The position numbers were made by a program, and so were the translations under genes. Below, piece by piece: positions 45,350 through 54,972 of a DNA stretch of 64,000 nt. The notes beneath the pieces are model-generated. The model searched no databases. It saw only the letters and a list, made by a program, of their open reading frames with translations, and had not been told where the DNA came from. Origin of the DNA: Streblospio benedicti. Lineage: Eukaryota; Annelida; Polychaeta; Spionida; Spionidae. Where the stretch lies: positions 8,937,217 to 9,001,216 of the forward strand of contig CM032659.1 of NCBI GenBank assembly GCA_019095985.1, given 5' to 3'. The first letter of the stretch is position 1; each line of letters starts with the position of its first letter.

Positions 45350-45830
45350 GTAACGAATTCTCATTGAGTGGCGGCCATCTTGGATCTATGACCTCAAATC
45401 ATAAAAACAACATCAGAAATGAACTACTGGTGTACAAATCCTATTGAGAAAGTGGTATTACTTGCTATTTTACGTCAAATGGTTCAGAAGTTATGATCGC
45501 TCATTGAGTGGCGGCCATCTTGGCGGCCATTTTGAATCTGTGACCTCAGATCATAAACACAACATCAGAAATAAACTGCTGGTGTTCAAAACTTTTGAAA
45601 AAATGGTATTTCTTGCTATTCTGTGTCTAGTAGTTCAAAAGCTATGATTTCTAATTGCGTGGCCGCCATATTGGCCGGCATCTTGAATTTCTCAAAAGCC
45701 TCAAGGATACACGCTTGATATCCGCCAGATATGCAATAATGAGGTCCCAAGGATGTAAAATCAATCATGAAAAAAACTTTTATCGACCGAGGCGCGGTTA
45801 GGCTGAAATATCTCATTTAGCACCCTGACT
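45350..45830. repeat. Right end of the AAGATGGC block
   Basis: Reverse complement of the 41990 end: 'gagtggcggccatcttggcg', 'gtggccgccatattggcc' and 'ccgaggcgcggttagg'. It has fewer tandem units (about 2.5) than the other end. It matches the single copy at 27785-28090 in the left arm most closely. Confidence 0.65.
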
Positions 45831-45854
45831 AAATAGAATGTTTTATTCTTAAAG

Positions 45855-46018
45855 AACAATGTCGAGAGCTGCAAGGGATGCACGTTGCCACTCAAGGACC
45901 GAAGACCAACGCTGACCTGGGAAACCATGCAATCCTTGTGTTCAACGACGAAGTGTGGGAGAACGAAGCCCTTGAACAATATCAGCCGGTGCAGCATCCT
46001 CGCTACGGCCCCGCTGAT
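45855..46018 (+). CDS. Exon 3 of Cys-rich gene, right-arm copy
   Basis: After ..tattcttaaag the frame continues in phase from exon 2: 'QQCRELQGMHVATQGPKTNA', 'DLGNHAILVFNDEVWENEAL', 'EQYQPVQHPRYGPAD', ending at a GTAAGT donor in phase 0. The tract before the acceptor is short on pyrimidines. The three right-arm exons give about 222 codons without a stop, which supports a real gene here. A (GGCT)n microsatellite begins just after the donor (46033-46061). No further exon is recognised downstream within the arm. Confidence 0.55.
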
Positions 46019-46217
46019 GTAAGTCACTCCATCTGGCTGGCTGGCTGGCTGGCTGGCTGTTTTCATAAGTAATCCTGGAATCTTATTTCTAGCTTTAATA
46101 AATATTATAATGACATGGTCATAGTACGGGCCCGCCTGTGTATAACATACAATTTTGTATGAATAGGCAGTACCTAAGAAAGGCGGCAGAAATTGAGTTA
46201 AAAATAACTTGGGTGAG

Positions 46218-46224
46218 CTAGGTG

Positions 46225-46256
<32 letters not shown>

Positions 46257-46272
46257 TGCGTGTGTGCGCGCG
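46218..46272. repeat. (GT)n/(GCGT)n microsatellite
   Basis: A run of 'gtgtgtgt' passes into 'gcgtgcgtgcgtgcg'; the mirror in the left arm (27441-27461) is a shorter (AC)n. A length difference of this size between arms is normal for microsatellite alleles. Confidence 0.85.
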
Positions 46273-47557
46273 GTCCTGACTAATTAATGCCCTCTTTTTA
46301 TAAATAGACAATCCTTAACACCAGCCACAGCTAGCAACAGACCACAGAATTATAGAAAAAAATAAGTGTTTATTTAATGACAAAATATCCTACAATACAC
46401 GGCGCAGTTACTCGCTGGATGCATATGGTAATTTAAGGTCGCATTTCTGCAGTATAATTACGTCAGCCGTATGACAGCTACACACGAGATACTGTGCAAT
46501 CGCTTTGATGTTAATTGATTTGGGGACTTTTCCTGGTAATAACAGCAAAGGTGTGCCGGATTCATGAACTCTTGCACAATACACATTTTAGCTCAACTTT
46601 GCCATCAAAATACTCTCCTTGCATATCAAATCTTAATATTCTCAAATGACATCCTACATGAGAAAACGTTTTTAAAGAGATTTCTCATAATAACAAAATG
46701 TGTCCATGCCTGTTAAGCTAGTTATTGGTGAGATAATAAGTTATGTAGGTCAGATCTTTTATAATGGGGAAAAATGGGGAGAGCTGTTTGAAATGGTCAA
46801 AGTTCAAAAATGTTATGGCTTTTTTTGGACCATGCGCACTGAGCAAAAACAATTTAATTTTCATATGTTGTGGACAAGAGGTGATTCTAGCGATTAAAAC
46901 CTTTTCAAAGATGTGTCTTGATGGACCCTGTTGTAGAATTTAGCGACGAATATTGACTGTTTTTGTGTGAGTGATTTTTTCTTGTGCCTAAGTTCACATG
47001 ACTATCGCCGTGAAAATCAATATGTTTAACCAAGTAAACCGAAAGTACGAATGCTCAGCTTTCCAAGAACATATAATATGTGGAAGGGGGGTCTGAAATT
47101 GTTAGAGGTGAAATTTGAGGAACATGGGTGCTGTGTCTATTTTTCGGGAGCTTTATTTTCGCTGATTGTTTTTTTTTTCTGTTCTTTTGCATTTATTATT
47201 CTGATCATGAAGTTACGCTTGCCGCTGGTTTTGCAATCGTAGTGTGGCCCTGTGAATGATGAAATATAAAATAGTTCAAACAAAAATGTACTACTATTTG
47301 GTGTATTTATTCATACAATGTAGATAACAATGCTTTCAAATAAATGAAAAATAACAAATGAAAGTACACATTTACACATTCAATTCTGTTTAAAGATACT
47401 ATCATGTATGACTGAATCTGAGTGTAAACAATAAAACTAGACTACGACAAAAACTCTCACCGAAGCATCCACAACCTGACAAAATGTTGATATAGTGTCA
47501 TAGTTATATTGCCATCAGTTTTTATGATCTACGAATACTATAACCAAATATTGAAAT

Positions 47558-48350
47558 GAAATATTGAGTTACTGATGCCGTCTCTACAAAAGATCATTGT
47601 ACAATAGAGGCAAAGCCTTGTATTCAGAAAACGAATGTTGACACATACAAAAGAACTATGTGGGACTTTACTAACACTGATTATAGTAAAACAGAGAAGC
47701 TACCAATTGTTGTAATTGGGATGAATGCTTTGAAACTGATAACATTGATATAGCTGCAGAACTTTGGACTAGAAAAGTACTCCAAATTGCTAAGGATACT
47801 ATTCCAAATAAGCAGGTGACAATTAGACCAGGTGACAAACCGTGGTTTAATAATAGTCTACGTAGACTCTGTAGGAAAAAACAATGATTATTAAGAAAGC
47901 TAAGAGTGTTGACACAATATTTGCTTGGGCCCAGTATAAGGGGACAAAAAATATTTATATACAACAAATCTTAGATGCAAAGAGGGATCATGAGGAAGCC
48001 AAATACTCACGTTTGATAACAGAGAGTAGGAATTGTAAAACTTGGTGGACTATTGTTAAAGACGTGTTAAAGTATAATGATAATTTTGAAGCAATTCCAC
48101 CAATTGAACTAGGGGATAAAATTATTACTGATGATAAGTTGAAAGCTCAAGCTTTCAATGATTTCTTCTTAGAGGCATCACAATTAGATGATACTGGTCG
48201 AGAAATACCATATTATATGGTGGTCAATAATGGTGGGTTGGATCATCTAAACATAAGCTTGGATGATGTAAAGGATCAAGTTGCATCATTGGATGTGTCA
48301 AAATCATATGGACCAGATGAAATATCTCCTACCGTATCCTCGTGCATAAA
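47558..48350 (+). mobile_element. LINE fragment (endonuclease end to RT start), plus strand
   Basis: The sequence encodes 'TYKRTMWDFTNTDYSK', then from 47884 an open frame with 'AKRDHEEAKYSRLITESRN' and 'CKTWWTIVKDVLKYND', the linker (K-x-W-W-x-x-V-K), and 'VASLDVSKSYGPDEISP', the first conserved RT block (L-x-x-L-D-x-x-K-x-x-G-P-D-x-I-P/S). It ends abruptly before the catalytic palm. It overlaps in content with the minus-strand piece at 49600-50580, so both come from one Jockey/CR1-like family. Its first 20-30 bases belong to the outer edge of the inverted repeat. Confidence 0.6.
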
Positions 48351-48547
48351 GGCACATGTGCCTATAACCGAAAAATCGCTATTTTGGGGGTCTCCCAGGG
48401 GTCATGTTTGATCTCTGATATAGGCCCATGAGCCTTAATACGATCACGGAGCGCACCCCACCTCCAACACACAATACATATTATTTACCAAAAGTAACTT
48501 TCCTTGGTGTGTATGTCACAAGATACAGTATATCGACAAACACAACA

Positions 48548-48647
48548 NNNNNNNNNNNNNNNNNNNNNNNNNNNNNNNNNNNNNNNNNNNNNNNNNNNNN
48601 NNNNNNNNNNNNNNNNNNNNNNNNNNNNNNNNNNNNNNNNNNNNNNN
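48548..48647. other. Assembly gap (100 N)
   Basis: 100 N of conventional length. It lies between two oppositely oriented LINE fragments of one family. Confidence 0.98.
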
Positions 48648-49599
48648 TAGAAACAAAAGGAAATATTCCCATTCAAACCCACTCAGGATGGTAGATAGAT
48701 CTATTCTTACGTCGTAGTAGCTGATGATATGATTGGCTGTTTGAATTCTAAGCTAGTGGCACATGTAATATGTGTTGATGGGATTTTTTTAAGAGAAACA
48801 TTTACCTTTTCATTACCCTGAACATACAAAAACTCTAAAAGCCTATTTCCATGACAGATTTATTGCAATTAGATATGTTCATACAATTACCCAAATGATA
48901 AGGTTACATGCAATTTACAAATAGTCCAATAACACCAGTCAAAAACAAGTTGCTTGGTTTTTGTTTGTTTTGTCTGTTGATTTTGTTTTATCAACTGTGT
49001 TAAACCACAATTTTCAAGTTGTCTTAGTAATCCCATTTTGATTCCTACGGTACTGTACTGTTTGTGACTCCAAAATTTTAATTTTACTCATTGACTTTGA
49101 TTATGGATCCGAAGTGTGCGGTTTTTAAACTAGATATGTAGTGTGCAGAACTATGGGGTAGTTGTAACTTGTATGCATTGGAGTTCATAAGTTTGCCCAA
49201 AGAACTAGAACTTGCATAGCATGAATCCATAAACAAACAAACTTGTGTTAATAAAAGGTTTTATTTTTCTGCTGCACATTTGCTATAATCTTATCATTGT
49301 TTCTCAAGTTTGTGACAATGGTGATTTAATGTGAAAAGTTTCATTTGTGCACTGATGAATGTAAATATTTTGATAAATAAGTTCAAAGTCTATTTAGTGT
49401 TTGTCTAATTCTAAATTCAATATAGAAACAGCAAATAATGCAAAGAAAATTTTGATTATGAACTTTGATTATGGTAATGAATGAGTTGCAAGTCACATCA
49501 GCTTCATATCAGTTTTATACTTTGTCCTCTCTCAACAAGTGGGATTTTAGAGGTCCCGAGTTTTAAAAACATCTTCTTTAGCTAATGCTCGAATACATG
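48648..49599. other. AT-rich DNA, no supported gene
   Basis: No open frame of note and no repeat recognised. Confidence 0.4.
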
Positions 49600-50580
49600 T
49601 TCAACAATCAATTGGTCGCTTGAAGGAATTTTCTATTATTAGCCAAGTGCTACCAATAACACTAGTTCCTCTTGTGGATGATATTGTAATTGTTTGTGCA
49701 GTACTTAGCAACTTGCAAGATCCACTGGTCTTGTAGACTAGCAGATATAGATTTCCAGAGTTCAATCTGGCTTTGCGAAAATAGGGCACTTTTCTATTCC
49801 AAAGTTCTGCAGCTATATCAATGTTATCAATTTCAAAGCATTCATCCCAATTACAATTAGTAGCTTCTCTGTATTTACTATAATCAGTATTAGTAAAGTC
49901 CCACATAGTTCTTTTGTATGTATGAACATTCGTTTTCCTGAATACAAGCTTTGCCTCTATTGTACAATGATCAATTGTAGAGACAGCATCAGTAACTTGT
50001 ATAGATTTTATCATCTGTGGTATATTACTTATAAACTAGTCCAGACATGTTTTTGAGTCTGGTGTAATTCGAGTTGGTTCTTTTACGTGGATTTCAAATC
50101 CATTAACATAAGCAAAATCTGCAAGTTTTCTACCATCTAGTGTACATGGAGCTGCATTTAGATTACCAGTAAGCAGGATTTTAACCCCGGGTGTTTCTCT
50201 AGCGAAGTCAATATTAGTCTGTAGTAATTGCCAAAAGTCCCTTTTTTGTTTGTGGTCTATATAGCACACACAACAAAAACTTCTGGTTCCCACTCCTGAC
50301 CTCTAGCCACATTCCTTCAATGTGCTGCGTTTCAAGGTCATGTCTCCTGCAAGCGAGACCATTACTCACCCACGCCATTACCCCACCATATCCAACCGTT
50401 CCCTCAGCTTCTATAGGATTACGCCTAAATGGAAACTGGTAACCTCGTAATGTATACAACTCTGACTTGTCAGTATGAGAAAGCCATAATGTTATAATGT
50501 CAAACTGCCCCGCAAAGGAACAGCTGATGTGCTCCATTCTGCCTGGGTGTCCAACACTCCTTATATTGCATGACAAATTG
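49600..50580 (-). mobile_element. LINE fragment with APE-type endonuclease, minus strand
   Basis: On minus, 50576-50214 encodes 'FDIITLWLSHTDKSELYTLR', 'GYQFPFRRNPIEAEGTVGYG' and 'GVMAWVSNGLACRRHDLE', the first half of the endonuclease, then 'FLLCVLYRPQTKK' (the Y-R-P strand). 50293-50036 encodes 'VKILLTGNLNAAP' (G-D/N-x-N block); 50014-49601 continues with 'AVSTIDHCTIEAKL' (S/T-D-H block) and the linker. At least two frame breaks. It ends at about 49600 in unrelated sequence. Confidence 0.65.
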
Positions 50581-51206
50581 ATTTATCACATTTATTATCA
50601 AGTTGATTATAAAGAATAAATAGGATACAAAACTCTAGTCTGTGTACAATGGACCAATCCAAGTTTTTACATCTAACATATAAAAAAGCCACGTGCATGA
50701 GGCATGTACATGTCACCTTTTGCCACAGTGTCACGAATATCAGTTACTGGATAAATAAATTGACTTGAATGATCATCTTTCTCCGAATTTCATATTTCTT
50801 TAGAATGTTCACCCAAAAATGTAAATAATATTATAGAAATCAGCATTGTCAATAACCATGTTTACTAAAAGTTTAAGCACAGAACATCTCCTTTTACATT
50901 GGTGTTTCTTTTCCCCATCATTTGGTGTGCTAAAAGACTTAATTTTCCATCAGTTGAAACTGAGACATGAGTTCTTGGTTTTAGCTTCATGGCATGTTTT
51001 TCTTCCTTTGACACCACTGCTCAGTGCTGAACAAATGGTAGTTTATGGAAGGTGAAAGGGTATAGTTTTCCTGTCCTACTAGACTTTTTTTAATATCCTT
51101 CTCTTGAGGACCTGAGCTTTTAGGGAGTGGTCAGTCACGAAATACAGAGGAGGAGGGGCGTGAAGAGAAATTGGTGCTCTAGGGGTGGGTGGGGGGGGGG
51201 GAGCAA
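50581..51206. other. AT-rich DNA, no supported gene
   Basis: A 12-base G run lies at 51190-51201. The frame at 50846-51055 is not recognisable. Confidence 0.4.
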
Positions 51207-51395
51207 GAAAAATAACATGGAGGCTAGGGGGCGCATTTTTTTTAATACTAACATTCTAAAAATTTACCCGCTTTTGGTGATGTCGCTTGCTTTATAATAC
51301 ATCATTCTTTCTCCCAAATTCGCGACAAAAGCTGGTAAATTTTTAGAATGTTAGTATTAAAATAATTGCGCCCCCTAGCCTCCATGTTATTTTTC
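51207..51395. mobile_element. 189-bp foldback element
   Basis: Arms 'gaaaaataacatggaggcta' with 'gggggcgca', and the complementary 'tgcgccccctagcctccat', continue inward with 'aatactaacattctaaaaat' against 'atttttagaatgttagtatt', leaving a loop of about 50 bases. It looks like a MITE or foldback transposon; target duplication unclear. A G run lies just outside its left end. Confidence 0.65.
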
Positions 51396-52889
51396 TAATT
51401 TAGACTGGTCTCCACGCATGCAGTAGTAAATCATGGGTGCGTGCAGTAAATCGTACAATTGAGCATGCCTCTGGACCAATCAGTGGAGTATTGGTGATGA
51501 TTTAAACACAGGGTGATAGAATGTGTTTGTTTTACAGTCTATTAAAGTAATTTACCTTTTATTTATTACATGTGAATGTTTTAATGTCTAGGACTAACTG
51601 ACTAACTTCCAATTTAGCCTGGTGGTTTATAAACAAATGGGTTGGTGAGAAGAATGCGTGTGCATTGGCAGTAATACTGTGGAAATTTGGTGATAATATT
51701 TAAATTGTAATTGCATAGTACTGTGGCAACTTTTTTCAATAATATGAAGTGATAAAGTATATAAGCTTAAAATCCAGCCTAAAGCAGATGCCCTGGCTCC
51801 CCTAGTCGTGTGCCTGTTAGTTACCCTTGTATATAATGAGTTTAGGCAAATTAAGCTGCTACACAATTTTCGGTTGATTAACTTTCATTGTTTGAAATAG
51901 AGCCAGTTTTGTAAGCATTCCCTCGTTAATGACACTCCAATGTCTATATATAATCTACTATTAGACCAATGAATTTGATATATTTCACACATGATTTACT
52001 TTTTCATTTACGATTATGTTTAAAATCATGATATTCAATACCTAATGTTCAAAGTGATTGGACATTTATTAATTGTAATATATTACAAATTCAATAGAGA
52101 TGACATCTTTCTGTAACTGCTGATAGATGATACATGTAATCATTGAAAATTGGTTTGCCCAAAACCTACCCACTGACTAAGAAAATATTCACCTCAGTGT
52201 AGTACCAGAAAAGTTAGCAAAACAGAAACTAAAAATGATACTTAGTATGTTACAAATGTTATTATGTTACAATGTTACATAGCTGTAATGTTATTAGTGG
52301 ATCTTTCTGACTAAATTCTTCTAAATTCCAGTCCAGAGGAATTTACTGGAATTTACAGGAATTTGAAAATAAAATGTATGGTAGCATGGTAAGATGCTTG
52401 ACTAGTATTATAATTTATAATTAATTTATTATAAATTATAGTTATAGTATATATGTTTGCTAAGCAAACATAAATTATAATATACAGTTTCTGTGCCCCT
52501 GACAAAGTATAACCCAAAATAAACAAAGTGAATTGCAAAATGACAAGGCCAAAGTTCATAAAGCCTCTTGGTGGCGGGCGAAGTGCCCTGGTGGCGGCAG
52601 GGCTTGGTGGCGGCAGCTGGCTTTTTTAACTTTCAAAAGTGATTACAAGACACTATGTTGGCATACTAGAATCTACCATGCAGAAAGTAGTCAAGCATAT
52701 ATTTTGACAAGAATATTTATTAAAACCGTATTTATCTATTGAACACTAATGACAATACTACATTTCTTAGTGTAGCAAAATGACAATTAATCAAAATAAA
52801 ATAAACAAAAAAAGTAGCTCGTTTCATATTATAATACAATAACAAAAGCACCCATCAATAAAGTTAAGTCAAAATCAAAGTCACAAGAC
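51396..52889. other. AT-rich DNA, no supported gene
   Basis: Includes small inverted AT words near 52405-52480. A local GC-rich patch 'ggtggcggcagggcttgg' at 52590 lies in a short frame without recognisable content. Confidence 0.4.
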
Positions 52890-53305
52890 TTGGCCTAGAA
52901 GTTGTCATACAGATCTGATGTAAGATACAATAGGGTTAAAATTCTCCACTCCGACGCATACAAATATAGTTTCTATTGTAGTACCATTCATATATGGAAT
53001 ATGCTTCCTATACAAATATTAGATGCAGGATCCATTGAAATTCTTAAAGCGAAGTCATTGATATGGATGACCCCTTTACATTGGGAGAAAGTATGTAATA
53101 CCTGGACTCTTGTGTAGTACTATATACTCATTAGAAATGTTGTTGTTGTTATTGTTTTTTGTTCTTGTTTTTCTAATTCACTGCAATTTTTTTTTATTAT
53201 TGCACTTGTTTATTATTAATTCATGTACATGGTATGTCACAAATGCATAAAATTTCCTGTACGGCCATCGGCCCATTCAGAAATAAAGATTGAAGATTGG
53301 AGACT
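52890..53305 (+). mobile_element. LINE 3' end (plus strand)
   Basis: Encodes 'RYNRVKILHSDAYKYSFYCS', then 'TIHIWNMLPIQILDAGSIEI', the C-terminal pattern (Y-K-Y/x-S-F-x-x-R-T-I-x-x-W-N-x-L-P) of Jockey/CR1-type ORF2. It is followed by a 3' UTR ending 'cagaaataaagattgaagat', with a short repeat tail at 53287-53308. 5'-truncated. It could be the 3' half of the family seen at 47558-48350, but nothing shows that they were one copy. Confidence 0.65.
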
Positions 53306-54197
53306 GAAGGTAGCTTTTTTGGAGGTCTTTCAGTGCCTCTTTATTTACCAACAATTCTGTTAGCACCAGTAATATAATTGGTTTCATGTTCGCATTCATT
53401 AACATCATGATCCGTATCAACCTCCTGAAGCACTAATTTGCGCTATGATGGTGTAAACAAAATATCATTATCTGGTTGTACACAAACATTGAAGATTTCA
53501 ACTTCAATGGGATCGAAAGATCTGGCCCAAAGTATTTAAGAGCATTGATATTGTTCACAAAGTCAGTCTCCTTGCAATGGCTACGCTTTCACATTTTCTC
53601 ATTAAGCCAGATGAGGATGTTATTCACCATGGAAATCTAAGTTAGAAAAACAAAGAATATTATCCAAAACTCCTAAATATCATCATATACATATATTACA
53701 TTTGCATGTAGATGAAACATCTTAATAGTTAGCCTTAGATATGCAATTCTCTCATTTCGAGAATAATATTGAACATAAGTATTTTACCTTATTTTAAAAA
53801 TTAAGAAACCTTATTTGTGCGAATCAAGTAAATTCTGAGTCTTGATTCTATTTCAGATCAACATCTAATGTAAACTCTATAGTCAGAAAGCTTAAACATT
53901 ATATATTACATCTAAAGTAATCAAATCTGTGAACAGATTTATGGTGATCTAAACTAATGCGGGATTTGAACGCTCTCTTTTTCTCAATCGATCCTTGCTG
54001 TGCAGAGAGGATCCCACTATTGGGATATTGAAATTTCAGGTCAAAATTCAAGAGACCTAGTAAATCAATAATGATGTAAATTTACATAATTATGTTCTGT
54101 ATATAATAATGCTCAATCAGGTATTAACTATCCAATAATGAACTCTGTTGGGATAGTTTATCCTAATAATGATAACTTTATCATTTCTATTTTCAGT
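53306..54197. other. AT-rich DNA, no supported gene
   Basis: No supported feature before the first putative exon of the DUF6589-type gene. Confidence 0.4.
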
Positions 54198-54301
54198 GAC
54201 ACACTGGTGAAGTAGTATTCAGACTGCAAACTTTGGTAGATATTTTGGACAACTTTGCAAGGGCATTTGTCAATCCAAAATTCCTGCCCGAGGCTCGATT
54301 C

Positions 54302-54389
54302 AAAGGCAACTGCATCATTGGGCTTTGAAAAGAGTTTTAGAGTTTTTTATTTCTCACTTTCTCAAAGCCCATTGATGCAGTTGCCTTTG
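54302..54389. repeat. 88-bp hairpin next to a putative exon
   Basis: 'aaaggcaactgcatcattgg' with 'gctttga' pairs with 'tcaaagcccattgatgcag' and 'ttgccttt', loop about 35 bases. It begins within a few bases of the end of the open stretch at 54198-54295 and probably truncates that exon. Confidence 0.7.
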
Positions 54390-54615
54390 GCTTGATTAGA
54401 CATCAAGTTTTCTGGCGAGACATGCTACCAGCCATGCAAACCACTGTAAAACTAGAAATATTTGCGTAAATCGCAAAATTTAAATGTCACAAAATATTCT
54501 AGTTTTACAGTATACAGTGTGTAGGTAATATTGGTATTTGACAACATTGTTGTGTGTTTTCAATATTCGGAGCTATCAATTAAGCATCTATATAATGTAC
54601 TGTTTTCTATTTCAG

Positions 54616-54801
54616 GTCAATCCAGTGAATGGGATTGAGCGTGAATTTCAAGCTACTGAGGCAACCGTAGCATATCCTCCTGAAGTCGCAGTGCTTGAAG
54701 CTGATGAGCAGCACATCGAGATGACACAGCCGGGACATGAACTTCTCACCAAGATTACACAGTTGCCCCATGAACAACAACTCCGTGATAGTGTTGTTAA
54801 A
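54616..54801 (+). CDS. Exon of the DUF6589-type gene, intact frame
   Basis: A clean ..tctatttcag acceptor, 186 open bases (62 codons) and a GTAAGA donor. It encodes 'VNPVNGIEREFQATEATVAY', 'EADEQHIEMTQPGHELLTKI'. The 3' 180 bases of its intron and the first bases of the exon recur at 57061-57200 before the next exon, indicating a local duplication. I do not recognise the sequence on its own; the call rests on position. Confidence 0.45.
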
Positions 54802-54972
54802 GTAAGATTCTGAAGTCCATTCAAACGAAAGTTTAATGTTACTTATTTTCATAAAAATGAATGATTTGATTTTCTTGGCTTTTTCCTCAATTTTTAACTT
54901 TAAAATTATGTTACTTCCTTGTGAGGCTAATTATTAAACAAGTCCATTAGCTATGTATTTGATAACATATAT

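Larger units (their letters stand above)
35870..47595. repeat. Right arm of the very large inverted repeat
   Basis: Reverse complement of 26146-34060. It is longer (11.7 against 7.9 kb) because it carries an extra segment at about 39195-41023 (inside a TIR element) and a block at about 41800-45450 that includes a DIRS fossil, while it lacks the 1.1-kb element of the left arm. The outer border (about 47595) coincides with the first bases of a LINE fragment. Either a real palindrome or two haplotypes placed head to head by assembly. Confidence 0.85.
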
